From positions 68,913,628-68,977,627 of the forward strand of contig CM077164.1 in the NCBI GenBank assembly GCA_039583875.1: a DNA stretch of 64,000 bases, given 5' to 3'. Position 1 is the stretch's first letter. Each line of letters starts with the position of its first letter. Of the stretch, positions 51,022 through 63,985 are shown piece by piece. The notes below the pieces were generated by a model. That model did no database searches and had not been told where the DNA came from. It saw only the letters and a program-made list of their open reading frames with translations. The stretch is from Platanthera guangdongensis. Taxonomy: Eukaryota; Streptophyta; Magnoliopsida; Asparagales; Orchidaceae. The translations under genes were made by a program, and so were the position numbers.

Positions 51022-52737
51022 TTATGGTAATTTATTTTGCAAAATAGTAGAACGTTCTTCACTAAGTGTTACTAAAGATAATTCCTCTATTTTTCTTTTA
51101 TTAGAAATTAAATCCTTAAGAAATTTCGCATACTTAGGCATTTGAATAATTTCAGAAAAAGGTAAATTGACATGTAATTGGTTAAACATAGATAGAAATT
51201 TACCATACTGCGCATCCATGCGCTCCTTGTTAAGCTTTGATGGGTATGGTACTGCTGGTCGATACTCCATCGGTTGCACGTTCATCTCGCTTGGTCCCTT
51301 GCCGCTAGACTCCACTTGGGGCGCTTCCTTCGTAATCCTTGGGTCTTGTAACTCCTTTCCGCTCCTCAATTGAATGTCTTTTGCATGCTCCCTAAGATTT
51401 GTCTCAGTATTTCCTCGAACCGTTCCTTGTTGTCTTTGAAAAACCATCCTTGCAAGCTGTCCAATCTGATTCTCCAAATTCCGAATCGAGCTCTCTTGAT
51501 TCCGGAAGGCTACATCCGTAGTTTGCATGAACTTGGTGAGCACATCTTCCAATGTAGGCTTCCTTGGTTCCGGTTGTTGTTGTCCAAACATGGGTTGCTT
51601 CCCTTGATTGCCTTGTCCTCCCCGAGAGAAATTGGGGTGGTTTCTCCATCCAGGATTGTATGTAGAACTATATGGGTTGTTCGCTTGATTGAAAGGAGGT
51701 CTAATATTGTTACCCATATAGTCAACATGCTCTTGTACTGAAGGTTCACAACTAGGCATTCCACTATATGAAGTGTCCCATTGTTGAGATGCCATGGAGG
51801 GTGATGCTATGGCAAGGTTGTACATCTTTTGGTGAAGCTTCTCCACTTGAATGGCTAAGGCGGTGACAACATCTACTTCATAAATTCTTGCGGGCTTGCT
51901 AGGCTTTTGTCTTACGGTAGTCCATTGATAGTTGTTCATCGCCATGTCTTCTATCAACTGCTGAGCTGCTTCTGGTGTCTTGTTATTCAAAGTGCCTCCA
52001 CTAGCTGCATCAGTCATCTGTTTAGTGGTCGGAATGAGACCATTGTAGAAGGTCTAAATCTGAAGCCATGAAGTTAAAGCATGGTGGGGACATCTCCTAA
52101 AAAGGTCCTTGAATCGTTCCCATGTGTCGTACACCGATTCAGATTCCAATTGCATGAACGTAGAGATGTCATTCCTTAACTTTGCAGTCTTTGCCGGTGG
52201 GAAATACTTCATCAAAAACTTCTCAACCATCATATCCCACGTAGCAATCGACCCTCTAGGTAATGAGTTCAACCGCTGCTTCGCCTTATGCCTTAACGAG
52301 AATGGAAAAAATCGCAATCGAATGGCATCATTGGAAACGCCATTGATCTTGAATGTATCACATATCTCTAGGAATCTGGCCAAGTGGGTGTTAGGATCTT
52401 CATTTTGCAGGTCATCATACTGGACATACTGTTGAACCATCTATATGGCACTAGGCTTTAATTCGAAGTTATTGGTGACTATTGGCGGTCTGACGATGCT
52501 TGACCCAGTTCCTTGGAGGTTAGGTCTAGCAAAGTCAGACATAGTTTGCTCATTATGGTTGTCCATGGTATTCAAATTTTCCGGATGATTCTCTCCTTAG
52601 TTAACTGTTTCTTCTTCTACTAGTTCGTTTGAAATACCTGTGGTATTAACTCCCACATCCCTTTGGTTGGTGTTATGGATAATTCGCTCTGGGTTATGAT
52701 GAAATGGTGCTAGACCAGAATTTCTGCCCCTGGTCAT
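51022..52737 (-). pseudogene. Gag, Athila-like element
   Basis: The ATG at 52735-52737 starts M-T-R-G-R. The retrotransposon gag domain covers 52054-52440 (D-P-N-T-H-L-A-R-F, W-D-M-M-V-E-K-F-L-M-K-Y-F-P). A long Q/N-rich region without a zinc knuckle follows (51022-52017). Stops sit at about 52600, 52441 and 52051, two of them TAG where Gln is likely. Absence of a CCHC knuckle is usual in this clade, as far as I recall. Confidence 0.83.
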
Positions 52738-52863
52738 AGACTTAACAGACTACAAAACAGAGATTAAGCGATATAATTATTCCATAACTAATTTATAATT
52801 ATATATTAATAAACAAAAATTGGTAGATTAATAAAGTTTAGGCTTTCAAAAAAATGAAATCGA

Positions 52864-52888
52864 GTCCCCGGCAACGGCGCCAAAAACT
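52864..52888 (-). other. Primer-binding site, Athila-like element
   Basis: The minus strand reads TTTTTGGCGCCGTTGCCGGG close to the 5' LTR end, a signature of Athila/Tat elements. Confidence 0.9.
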
Positions 52889-54501
52889 TGATGATTTCGA
52901 TTGCTAACAAGTAATAACTCGATGCAGATTCATACTGTACTCTAGTATAAACTATGTAGATGGGCATAAGCTAGATTGAATTAACTTTCAGGCAAGTGCA
53001 CCTATCAATCATAGTATAGGAGAAATCTACATCTCGTGTCGTATTCCACAGGGCCATTTCAAATACTCGTACTCACCCTCACTCTATTATCGTACCAACA
53101 ATTAAAATTGATTTTAGATCTAAATTAACCTAACTATGACTATTTGGATAATTAAGCATTGGGGAATTCAAGATGATAAAAAACCGAAAGTTATGAGCAA
53201 TTACATGAAATACTTATTCATTAACTCAATTTTACGCAATCATGAAATAATAAGACTATCAAATTTGTTGTAATGTAAAGGGTAAACATCTATCGAATTC
53301 TCTCTTGAGCAATTCAAGATCTAAACCTAATTTAGTAAACTTTCTCTCGAACAATTTACAATACTCAAGTCTGCATTAGTGGAAACACCCTATCTACTAC
53401 ATACATTCATGAAATCTTATCTCTAAAATACCATGAATCCATTTATTTGTATTCCAAGTATCCAAACAACATATCACTCGATCATGAAATTTGAATTACA
53501 AAAAGATGTAACACCAAAATATGAACATGTAACTATCATTACAAACTTCCAATTTCTCAATCTAGAGATTTGCAATTCATGTAAAACAAAAAAGCAATTC
53601 ATAATTAGCAGAAATCTCTTTGGTTGCAAGCCTACATACGAACAAATTACCACAAATTTGATGAAAACAAGGCGATACATGATTAACAAATTGTTCCAAA
53701 TTAAAGTTCATGCAAAATAATAGATAACTAAAGTTGAATCACCAAGAGATAGGAAAGATCAAAAAGGATTAATGAAAGATTAAATGCATACAAAAATACC
53801 CTTCAAATCCTCCCTCTCTTGGATGCTCCATTTCATGCTGCCGAAGTTCTCCCCAACGAAAACTGTTCCAAAAGTCCCCTCTCATTTTCTACAGGAATTT
53901 TATAGTCTCCGAGCAAACAAAGTCGAACACAGGGACCAATACAGCCGTGTGTCAGGCCGTGTTGACGGTTCTAGAGCAGTTCCCCACGAACAGACGTGTC
54001 TGGTAGTGGGCCGTATCAGATGACACGGGTACTGACACGACCGTGTTGTTCTTCATGTTCTCCAAACACGAGTTGGTCGGTAGTCGTGTTCAAATTGGAC
54101 ACGGGTAGGCGCACGGGCGTGTGCCTACCCGTGTGAGTCTTTGTCTCCTGCGTCCAATTTCTTCAGTTCCAGGGCACATAGGACGCGGGTATTGACATGG
54201 TCGTGTGTCTACCCGTGTGCGCCAAATTTTTGTCCTGTCATCAACCATGTTGACTCCGTGAACTCCTCTGTTTGCTCCAAGACTTTTAGTTCCATTAGTT
54301 GGCATTACGTGCATTAGAAAAAATGAAAGGATAAATATATAGCTTAATACAAGGAGTAACCAAAAATCCTAACCGTTCTCTCCTATTCATGATAAAATAA
54401 TTTCTCAACTAATCTTGCGAATTTACTACACAAAGAGGCAAAAAATAGTGGACATGATTACAATTATGATAGCAGAAATCCTATCATAATCACACTCATC
54501 A
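52889..54501 (-). repeat. 5' LTR of the Athila-like element
   Basis: 1613 bp, ending CATCA on the plus strand next to ACCTT. It contains ACACGGGTAGG/CCTACCCGTGT palindromes at 53930-54230. Short frames such as 53433-53720 recur in the other LTR and are not genes. Confidence 0.92.
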
Positions 54502-54506
54502 ACCTT

Positions 54507-55400
54507 CTGCTCCATACAAGAAGGAAGGCCTTTGGAGGGCTTGTCAACTAGGCAAGCAAACTAAATCTAGCTTTAAATCAGTAAATAAAGTGATTCACCT
54601 AGGAACTTGTACTTGCTATACATGGATCTCTTTGGACCCATTGCTGTACAAAGCCTAGGAGGGAAATCCTACACTTTAGTTATTGTAGATGACTTCTCAA
54701 GGTTCACTTGAGTGTTCTTTCTGAGATCTAAGTCAGATACCTTTAAAGTTCTTACAGATTTTCTCAGGACCATACAGATTGAGTACTCTACTCATGTTGC
54801 ATTGATCAGAAGTGATCATGGTACAGAGTTTGAGTCTCATCTTATGCATGAGTTCTGTGAGAAGGAAGGTATCAGGCACTGCTTCTCAGCTCCTAGAACT
54901 CCCCAACAAAATGGGGTAGCTAAAAGGAAAATAGGACCCTAATTGAAGCTATAGGCACATTACTTGCAGATGCTTACATGCCCCTAACCTTTCGAGCAGA
55001 GGCTGTAAGCACAATAAATTATGTCCTGAACAGGAGCTTGATACATAAACTGAAGAATAAGACTCCCTATGAATTACTTATAGGGAAGAAACCTAAAATC
55101 ACCTACTTTAAAGTAATTGGATGTGTATGCTATATACATAACAACAATAAGAAATACTTTAGAAAGTTTGAAGCCTAGGCTGAAGAGGGAATTTTTTTAG
55201 GATATTCCCAAGTAAGCAATGCTTATAGGGTATTTAATAAATCATCTTTAAAAATTGAAGAGTCAATTCATGTCACTTTTGTTGAGGCTAACATGTCTTG
55301 CATGGAGAAAGAGATTTCTACCAGTAATCCTTTGCAGGTACCTCACTTGTGTGAGAATTTAGATGGACTAAGCCTCACCCAAGAGGCTCCAACACATCTT
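54507..55400 (+). pseudogene. Integrase, remainder after the Athila insertion, copia element 2
   Basis: The frame resumes in register across ACCTT with the second half of the zinc site (A-C-Q-L-G-K). Its first Cys appears lost. A frame slip near 54600 leads to M-D-L-F-G-P, V-D-D-F-S-R-F and R-S-D-H-G-T-E-F-E. The catalytic Glu motif reads N-G-V-A-K-R-K, with Lys (AAA, 54922-54924) for Glu. A TGA replaces Trp near 54709. Two catalytic systems, protease and integrase, are thus mutated at key residues in this copy. Confidence 0.85.
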
Positions 55401-55539
55401 TCTCCACAAGTTGATGAATAAAGTGAAGAATAAAGCACTGAGGAAGTTGAACCTCATCCAACAGCAAACATAATTACACAAGAGGAATTAATTCAAAATG
55501 TTGTTGCTGAACCAACTCCACCCACTGACTTTGTTACAC

Positions 55540-57182
55540 TAAGGGATCACCCCAGATCTCAAGTGATTTGAGATATGTCAGTAGGTGTACAGACAAGGCA
55601 TCAACTCAACCAAGATTTGATGCATGCCTGTTTTCTATCTCAAGTTGAGCCTCAATCCATTCATGATGCTGAGCAGGATCCCCACTGGATCATTGCTATG
55701 CAAGAGGAACTAAATCAATTTGAGAGATGTAGAGTTTGAGATTTGGTTCCAAGACCCCACGACTACCCAGTCATTGGAACCAAATGGGTATTTAGAAACA
55801 AACTAGATGCCCAAGGTGTAATTGTGAGAAACAAGGCTAGGCTTGTTGCTCAAGGTTATAAGCAAGAGGAGGGGATTGACTATGACCAAACATTTGCACC
55901 AGTTGCAAGGTTAGAGGCCATCAGAATTTTCCTGGCTTATGTAGCTTACAAGAAGTTCAAGGTATATCAGATGGATGTAAAGAGAGCTTTTCTGAATGGA
56001 GTACTAAAAGAAGAGGTTTATGTTGAACAACCTCCAGGTTTTGTCTCTCCAACACATCCCTCTTATGTATTTAAATTGCATAAAGCTCTTTATGGTCTAA
56101 AGCAAGATCCAAGAGCTTGGTATGAGACCTTAGCTAGCTTTTTGATAGAGCATAAATTCATTAGAGGCATAGTAGATAAAACTTTTTTCACTAGACATCA
56201 TAAGGACCAAACATTGTTAGTATAAATTTATGTGGATGACATCATATTTGGGGTCTACTGATTCCAAATTATGCAAGAGGTTCTCTGACCTCATGCATTC
56301 AAAATTTGAATTGAGTAGCATGGGTGAGCTCTCCTACTTCCTTGGTCTCCAAGTGAACAGCTCCCTGATGGCATTTTCATCTCCTAAGCTAAATATGCCA
56401 AAGAGCTTATAAAGAAGTTTGGGATGGCTGATGCCACTGCAAAGAAAACACCCATGGCTACCAATGATGTAATAGATTCTGATCCACATGGGAAACCTGT
56501 TGACCAGAAATTATATAGGGGCATTGTTGGGTCCATATTATACCTTACAGCAAGCAAACCTGATATTATGTTTGACACATGTCTTTGTTCTAGGTTCCAG
56601 GTGAGCCCTAAAGAATCTCACATAGTTTTTCTTACAAGAATTTTAAGATATATAAAGAGTTATCCTAGTCTAGGCCTATGGTATCCTACTGAGTCAGAAT
56701 TTGAGTTGACTGGATACTCAGATGTTGACCTTGCTGGATGCAGGGTGGGCAGAAAATGCACCTCAAGAACTTGCCAATTCTTTGGGATGAGATTAGAGTC
56801 TTGGTTCTGTAAGAAACAATCATCTGTGTCCACTTCAACTACTGAAGCAAAATATATTGCAGCTGACAGTTGCTGTTCACAGATGTTGTGAATTCAGAAT
56901 CAATTACTGGACTATGGTTTCAACTTAAATAATTCAACTCTCTTATGTGATAACACAAGTGCTACAACCATAGCACAAAATCCGGTCCATTACAGCAGGA
57001 ATAAGTATATAGATATTAAGCATCATTTCATTAGAGAGTGTGTAGACAAAAACAAAATTAAACTTGTCTATATCTACACTGATTTGGAATGAGCTGATAT
57101 TTTCACCAAACCTCTGTATGAAAGAAACAACATGTTCTTTATAAATCAGCTTGTAATGATTAATGGAGAATACTTAGTTTAG
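55540..57182 (+). pseudogene. Reverse transcriptase and RNase H, copia element 2
   Basis: Copia RT blocks are well kept: [33 protein letters not shown] and Y-V-D-D near 56231. A TAA (56223-56225) lies two codons before Y-V-D-D and a slip follows at about 56260. RNase H shows Y-S-D-V-D-L-A-G, S-T-T-E-A-K-Y and D-I-K-H-H-F, with a TGA at 56889-56891 and another near 57092. The pol frame ends at TAG 57180-57182. Confidence 0.87.
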
Positions 57183-57187
57183 TTTCT

Positions 57188-57475
57188 TTATGCACTCGAC
57201 GAATTCTTCAAAGTTCGCCGAACGGAGTTCGACGAACATAGAAAAGTTCCTGAGATATTCATCGAACGGAGATCGACGAACTCTCTGTGAGTGAAGTTAT
57301 TTTCGTCGAACGGAGATCGTCGAACTTGCTTCAAAAAACTTTCGTCGAATGGAGCTCGACGAAATGTTTTCAAATCTTCAGACTGAGATCAACAAATTAT
57401 TTTGACTATCAAACATTTCGTCGACCTCAGATCAAAGAATTTTTATTTTTCGTGGAACGGAGTTTGTCGATTCAT
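57188..57475 (+). repeat. Palindrome array between pol and the accessory ORF
   Basis: At least five units with arm TTCGTCGAAC (or close variant), spacer GGA, and an inverted arm such as GTTCGACGAA or GATCGACGAA: near 57207, 57250, 57302, 57343 and 57449. Half units lie between. It fills nearly the whole gap after the pol stop. Confidence 0.85.
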
Positions 57476-57572
57476 ATTCGGGAAAACCTTATATCTAGGT
57501 TTTCTTCGACCTCTGTCCCGCACTTTCAGTTCCTTTGCCCTTGATCGTCGTTTTTCCCTTACAGGTGCTCTA

Positions 57573-60428
57573 ATGGCGATTCCAGCAGGAGTTCTTGCAG
57601 CAATGAAATTCGACAACAGCTTTGATGTTGATTTCGATTCCTTCCAACATTCAGACCCCATCTTCTTGGACATCCTGCAACTCCTCGAGGAACAGTTGTT
57701 GAAGTGTCTGCTATCCACCTGGATCCAGATCACCATCGCAGAAATCAGGGACTGGGTGTATACTTCTTTTACAACAGATGACAACACCATGACTGGAATT
57801 ATAGCGGGTAATGTTGTTTCCCTCACCCCCGCCGTTTTAACAGAAATTTTTGGATTACATAATGGTGAAGGAGAGTTAGAGATGGATACTGAAGAGTATA
57901 ATGAGATGTTGAGTCTCATGGGTTATTCAGGAGAAAACCCTAACAAACTATTGAAGAAACACCTGTCCGCTGAGTTCAAGTTTCTCGCAGACATTATAGG
58001 AAAAGTCTTGCTGGGCAAGCACACTGCACATGATTACATTACCAGGCACCAATTCCTGGTCATGTGTGCAGTGGTAAACCAGAAGAAGGTCAATTTGGCA
58101 CAGATCATGTATGAACTTATTAAGAAAAAGAATAATAAAAAGGAAGTCAGTTTTGGAAGGATCCTAGGGATCTTCTTGAAAGGAAAGGCTGCTGAATCCA
58201 TGGTCTCCCATACCATAATCATAAATGCCAGCAAGAACTCACCTATGCCCTCTTTGGCAGGTGGGAGAGGACCATCACAAAGCCCTCCAAGGCTTCCTCT
58301 TCCACCAGGGCTTCTGAGAGTACTAGGGCTGCTCTAGCCACTTCCCACCCCACTGAAGTGATTCCCCTTCCACCTCCACCTCCTCCAGTCATCCACACTC
58401 CACTCCCATCTACAGTGCACATAACAGTCAATACTCCCACACCTCCATCATCCCCCATCCATACATCTCCCATTCATACTCCCCTCCATACCTCACCCAT
58501 CTCCACTTATGTATCCCCCACTCATTCTCCCTCTCCCCATGGTACACCTGCTACCTCACCACATTCATTTCCCTTACCTCCACATCTATCCAATATCCCC
58601 ACATTCAATTTACTTTACTCCACCCCTTCACACTCCTTCTCCCCAAGATACAACCATGCAAGATGCTCTCCCTCCTACTCCTCCAACAACTTCCATCCCT
58701 CCCTCGGTTTCCATTGAAACATCAACACCATCTACCTCACCACTATTATCTCCATACATCATCCCATCTCTTAATGCCATTCGCACTCCCCTCCTTAAAA
58801 CCATCATAGCAGAGGCCATTTCCCCTCTTGGTGTTTCCATCTCCTCCCTTGCTGCACAAATCACTGCCCTCTCTGCTGCTCCCTCTTCAATTAGGGGTCT
58901 GACTTTAGTTTCCACTGAAACTAGGCAGGGGGAGATACTCCAATAAGAAGAAGCAGCAGTACCAGCAACAGTAGTACCAGCAGCAGCAGTACCAGCAGTA
59001 GCAGCAGCAAAAACAGCAAAAGTACCAGTAATAGCCGATGCAGCAGTAGTATCAGTAGCAGTAGATGCAGTAGCAGATGCTGATGAAGAATTATTTGATT
59101 TAATTCCATTTATTGAATCTGACATGAAAATGGATGAGCAAGTTCCAGAAATAATAACTGTTGGGGATTTTATTATAAATAACACACTAGATTTGTTAAA
59201 TTTATTGAGAATTTTTGATAAAGTTTATTTCAATAACCTTCCAGCAGACAACACTAAGCCATCTTTGGCTATAGTTCCATATACCCCACATATAAGCCCC
59301 AAAGTTACCGAGCAACTCAAGGACATTTTTGCTACTCTAGAGACTCCAGCCATTCCATCTCCACCAAGAGATGTTTCCCCCATCAGTTCGTCTCCTTCTG
59401 CCCCTATTTTTGTTATGGATGATTCACCCATGCTTTATCTCGATGCATTGATCATGGCTGACATTGAAGAAGAAAATAAGACAGTTGCTGAAATCACTGT
59501 TATGTATAGTTTTCCAGCTCTAGTTCAAGTTTCACCTCCAGCTCCCTCTCAGGCTGAAAAGCCTATTGACCAATCAGTACTAAAGGCCATTGATGCCTTA
59601 TATGATGCTACTCAAGATTCTACTGATGATGATGATGATTCAGATGATGAACCAAGGAAAAAGAAAGTATCTAAGCAGAGGAAAGCTCCTCCACCTCCTG
59701 CACCAAAAATAAATCCTGCAAATGATACTCCTTACTATATACTGCAGAAAATCACTTCTTATAAGGGCATGCCAGCATGAATGTGGCTGTCCAAAAATCA
59801 ACAGAAAGAAAGGAAGAAAAGCAGGAGATATTCTCCTCCTCCACAAAGATTCAGAAAGGACCCCCCTCCTCCTCCTCCACCTGCTGCTGGTGCTTCGAGT
59901 TCTTCAACTCAAAGAACTAGCCAGTTCCAAACCTATCAAAGAGATTAGTGTAGGTCCTCATCTTCAGGAAGCAGTCAACAGAGGTATTATTCTTCTGGAA
60001 AGCAGCACCAATAACAATAGCAGCACCATCATCATCATCAACAACACCAACAACAGCAACACAGTGAATATCAAAAGGCTGAAAGCACCAAGAGACCTGC
60101 TTCCCCACCTGTACCATTTGAAGATCCAGAGACAGCTACAATAGCTAGGATGGCTAGGTTCCATGAATTGGTTGGCCTTTCCATGATCAACAAAGCTAAA
60201 GCTGAATGGAAGGATCCCTCTCAATATTCTACAATGTCCAAGTACAGAAAGGAAGACCTGAATAGGTTTGCTAAGGCTAAAAAGTTTTTCAATGTTGATG
60301 ATTATATGAAACTTCATCCAGAAGCAGTAGTGCCCAGGGCTACATCTCTAAATATCATTGGGGCTGCTGACATGATAATGACCAAGGTTCAAGCTGCATA
60401 TCCCAACAGGGAAATCATATTTACTTAG
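57573..60428 (+). pseudogene. Sirevirus-type 3' accessory ORF, about 950 codons, broken
   Basis: The ATG at 57573 begins M-A-I-P-A-G. The first 230 or so residues form a conserved-looking helical domain that recalls the putative plant transposon protein family found in many retroelements (resemblance from memory). A proline/serine/threonine-rich stretch follows (58340-58660), then an Ala/Val-rich segment, an acidic run (D-D-D-D-D-S-D-D-E), a K-rich patch, poly-proline, a Q/H-rich stretch and a conserved end shared with element 1. Frameshifts occur near 58262 and 58640; stops at 58945, 59778, 59947 and 60013-60020. A splice-acceptor-like TTTTTCCCTTACAG lies just upstream. It takes the env-like place; no clear signal peptide. 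Confidence 0.75.
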
Positions 60429-60649
60429 TCTGGAGACAAAGGCAAAATGGAGAAGCACAAGGAGAAAAAGCAGAAGAAACGAAATTTGAACTGATTAGTT
60501 TATGACATATTAAAACTGCTTTTATATTTCCTGATACAAAGCTTATTGTATATATATCTGCTGCATATGCTAATTTTTCCTGCAAGATATATGTTTTCTT
60601 GCTTTATAAATTTTTGATTTTATTATGAGTCTGTAATTAGTGACCTTAC

Positions 60650-60665
60650 CCAAATAGGGGGAGAT
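60650..60665 (+). other. Polypurine tract, copia element 2
   Basis: AAATAGGGGGAGATAG adjoins the 3' LTR, matching the tracts at 934-946 and 4268-4281. Confidence 0.85.
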
Positions 60666-62852
60666 AGTTAAATCCCTAGTTGGATTTGGGCTAGCTTCAC
60701 TAAGTTAGGATCATTTGACCCAACATGTATAGCCAGGGTCATGGTTATGTCCTAGAGTCTAGGCCAAGTCCTTAGAGTCAACACTACATGGACCAGCCAT
60801 CAACAGACAGCCAAAGACTCAAGACTTAGAGAAATATCAAACTCAGAAAATGAGTTCGACATTCGTCGAACGCAGGATGACGAAAGTCATGCTCAGCTCG
60901 ACGAACTCAGAGAAAATTCTCTGAGCTAAGCTCGATGAACTTGGTTCTCTGTTCAACGATTCCTGGATCATCTACAACATTCTAAGGTTCAGAAAACATC
61001 TCAGGTCGACAAACTTGATACTCAGGTCGACGATTTATGGACACAACATTTCAACATTCCAAAGTCCAGAATTGCTCTATTATCCAGTCGCCGAACTTAG
61101 TTCTCAGGACGACGAACTTAGTTCTCAGGTCGACAATCTCTAGATATTCTACTTCAGCATCTTTCTCCAGAAACATCAGTATTCTAAGTCCATAATCACT
61201 TTCAAGTCGATGAGCTTAGTTCTCAGGTCGACGAACTTAGTTCTCAGGTCGACGATATCAGGATATTCTTCTTCAACATATCAGTCCAGAAACATCTAAG
61301 TATTCCAAGTCCAGAATCATACTCCAGTCAATGAATTCACCATCTTAGTTTGACGAACTTAGAATACATTCCTGGCAAGACCTATCCAGTATCAGTTATA
61401 GGTACTCAGTTCGACGAAATTAGTTCTCAGTTCGACGAATATAGTTCTCAGGTCGACGATTTCTGGATACTTTACTTCAACACTTCATTCCAGAAACATC
61501 TAAATTTTCTAAGTCCAGAATCATATTCCAGTCGACGAACTCATCATTATCAGCTCGACAAACTTAGACCACAGTTTGACAAGGTTCATCAAGTTGCAGT
61601 CAACAGTTCTCAGCTCGACGATCTTGGATCTCAGATCAACGAACAACTATCATCTTGTCGACGAACTTGACTTCTCAGCTCTATGAACTCTGGACCCAGC
61701 TCGACGAATTCTATTCGACGAATTCTGTGCAGAACCAGACTTGGTTATTTTCCTTCTGTCCTTATTCCATTGCAATAGTTCCTGAGTAATCAATGCTAAA
61801 ATATTCTCTAAATATTACCGTTAGACGGAGAATTAATTATGGACTTCATCAGGATTATTGTTTGCCGATTTTCAATGGAACAGTTAGGGAAACCAATCAA
61901 TGCAAATATTCCCCAGGCCGTCAGCAATGAATGCCGGAAGAAATTCAAATTTCAAAAGGGAAATAATCTAGAAAATATAAAAGGGATTTTGATCATCTCT
62001 CACAAAAAAAGTGGAATAACAGAGGAATCAAAAAAATAAGTGATAGAGGATCTTCATCTTCTTCCTCTCGACACCACTCTGAGACAGAGAATACACAACA
62101 CAGTGATACAGAGAGACAAACCCTAGACCAGAGAAGTTACACCAAGTAGAAGAAGAAGAAGAACATACATTCAAGATTAAGAGTCTTCTTCCTTCTTCAT
62201 TCCAGGCTACTTCAAAGGACAACAAACAGTCTATATGTCAAAGAAGTTTCTGGAGTTCTTCTGGTCAAAGTACAAGCCTGAATGCCTATCACCCTGCAGC
62301 AAAGCTCCAACTTCCTGAACCATTCAATATCTCAGGGGGTGCCTTCGCTAACATCAAAATCCATATAAGTCTTCTCAATTATACTTTGAGAAAGAGAAGA
62401 CAAAATCAATATATCATCCCCCACTGTATACAGGGTTATAACTCCCTTTAAAAGTTATTCCTGGTTTTAAGTCACATGACCAAAGACTTGAGGTTTGATT
62501 TTTTAGCACCTGATCAAAAGCTCATTGGTGGTAGTCACCTAATCAAAAACCTGAGTGGATTCCTACCAGGGTGGTAGAAGAGTGGATGTACCCAAGTTGG
62601 GGAACCACTATAAAATTCTTGTGTTGTCTGGATGTTCTTTTCTTTTGTTCTTGCTGTGGTTGTGTTAGTTAGGTTTGTTGTTTGTGTTTGATTAGTTTAT
62701 TTTCTGCAGCACCTATGGTAGATTAACTAAACTTAGGCTTGTTTAAATCAGAAGTTTTTATTTACACCAAAAAGGTTTAAAACCTAAAGATACTCTATTC
62801 CCCCCCCCCCCCCCCCGCTCTAGAGTATTCCTGATCTAACCCCTCACTTTCA
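60666..62852 (+). repeat. 3' LTR of copia element 2
   Basis: About 2187 bp, aligned with 22528-24699. It starts AGTTAAATCCC (mutated TGTTGGATCCC), ends CTTTCA and is followed by TACAC. CGACGAAC-type motifs span 60852-61730. A run of 17 C lies at 62800-62816 where other copies have about five. Confidence 0.92.
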
Positions 62853-63855
62853 TACACTATGAAGTTAGCATTGATGGTGATGCCTCTTTAAATCCAAGGA
62901 ACATTGAATGGCAATATTCCTAATACATATACTTTGGAGATAGTTGACACAACCAAAGATCTTGAAAAGGTGACCTATTGCATTTAGAATATAATAATTA
63001 AGTTTACTATGGTTGGGATGATTTAATCCCACTATGTTTGACCCTAATTAAAATGTAACAATGATCGTCACATATTTACCGGTTGGGGATTTGGATTGAT
63101 AAACATGGGAATTGATTATCATTATTATCAATGATTACTTAGTATAGCCAAGTCACAGATGATAATGGTAAAATATGAACTTTGAATGACATAAATAAGC
63201 AAAAGACATTATACTAGATCATTGGAATTATATCTTATGGATGAAGTAATGAAGAGACTACTTATGACCTTTAGAATGATGACTCATATGATTGGGAATG
63301 CAATAAAAAGCCTGACTAATGCAAGTATAAACATGGTTTTAGTAAATGGTCATACAAATTACACTTGTTCCATTTTAAATATCGGGAGGTTTAGAAATAT
63401 TCAATAATTAGCAGCCATCTGCCTCATGTCACTCGAATAGGTTTTAAAGAAGGGTGGGGCTATATAAGTATGGTTGAAGCGATCTCACAAATGTACCTAG
63501 TGTATGATATGACGTTGTAATCAAACTCATGATATACAAAGAGGAATAAGTACTCGTTTTTTACAAGTCAAAATTAAAAACACATGGCCAAGTGTAGAAG
63601 AGGAGTATTACTCTTATATGCTTTGGATATGGCTTGATGAACTTGGGATTTGAAATACGAATGTGTATTATATGTATAATTTCTTGGTTATTATAACATC
63701 TCATTTCCTACTAGACCCCATAATTAATATTAGGGTAGGACATGTGGTGTATGAATAGTGATAGACTAGATTTCACCCGAGGGTTAGGGTCGATTTACAA
63801 ATGACCACTATGGTGTTCAATCAACTCTAACTTAGGAAAAGATTGTTTTAGAGTC
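62853..63855. other. Unassigned AT-rich flank
   Basis: After the TACAC duplication about 1 kb follows with no ORF, PBS, PPT or domain I can support. The longest frame (63222-63407) shows no recognisable feature. This may be the DNA into which the old minus-strand copia element at 21269-22527 inserted, or part of another element. Confidence 0.5.
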
Positions 63856-63861
63856 AATAGG

Positions 63862-63985
63862 AGTCGAGTACGTTGAATGCACTCGATGTCATTCGACGAG
63901 GCGTCAAGTGCATTGAGTGCACTCAACGCCATTCGATGAGGCATTGAGTGGACTCAACGCAGTGTTGAGTGGTTACAATGCTACT
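63862..63985. repeat. Imperfect palindromic tandem repeat
   Basis: Repeated units of the type GCACTCAACGCCATTCGA, GAGGCGT and TTGAGTG, including the perfect 14-bp palindrome TTGAGTGCACTCAA at 63913-63926. The array runs to the window edge. It looks like the palindrome arrays of the LTRs here, but no LTR end is visible. Confidence 0.7.

Noticed and set aside
58628..59185. 185-codon minus-strand frame
   Set aside because: It is the antisense shadow of the accessory ORF's Ala/Val-rich repeat region.
62853..63855. Possible host gene in the right flank
   Set aside because: Only short AT-rich frames with no recognisable domain or exon structure.
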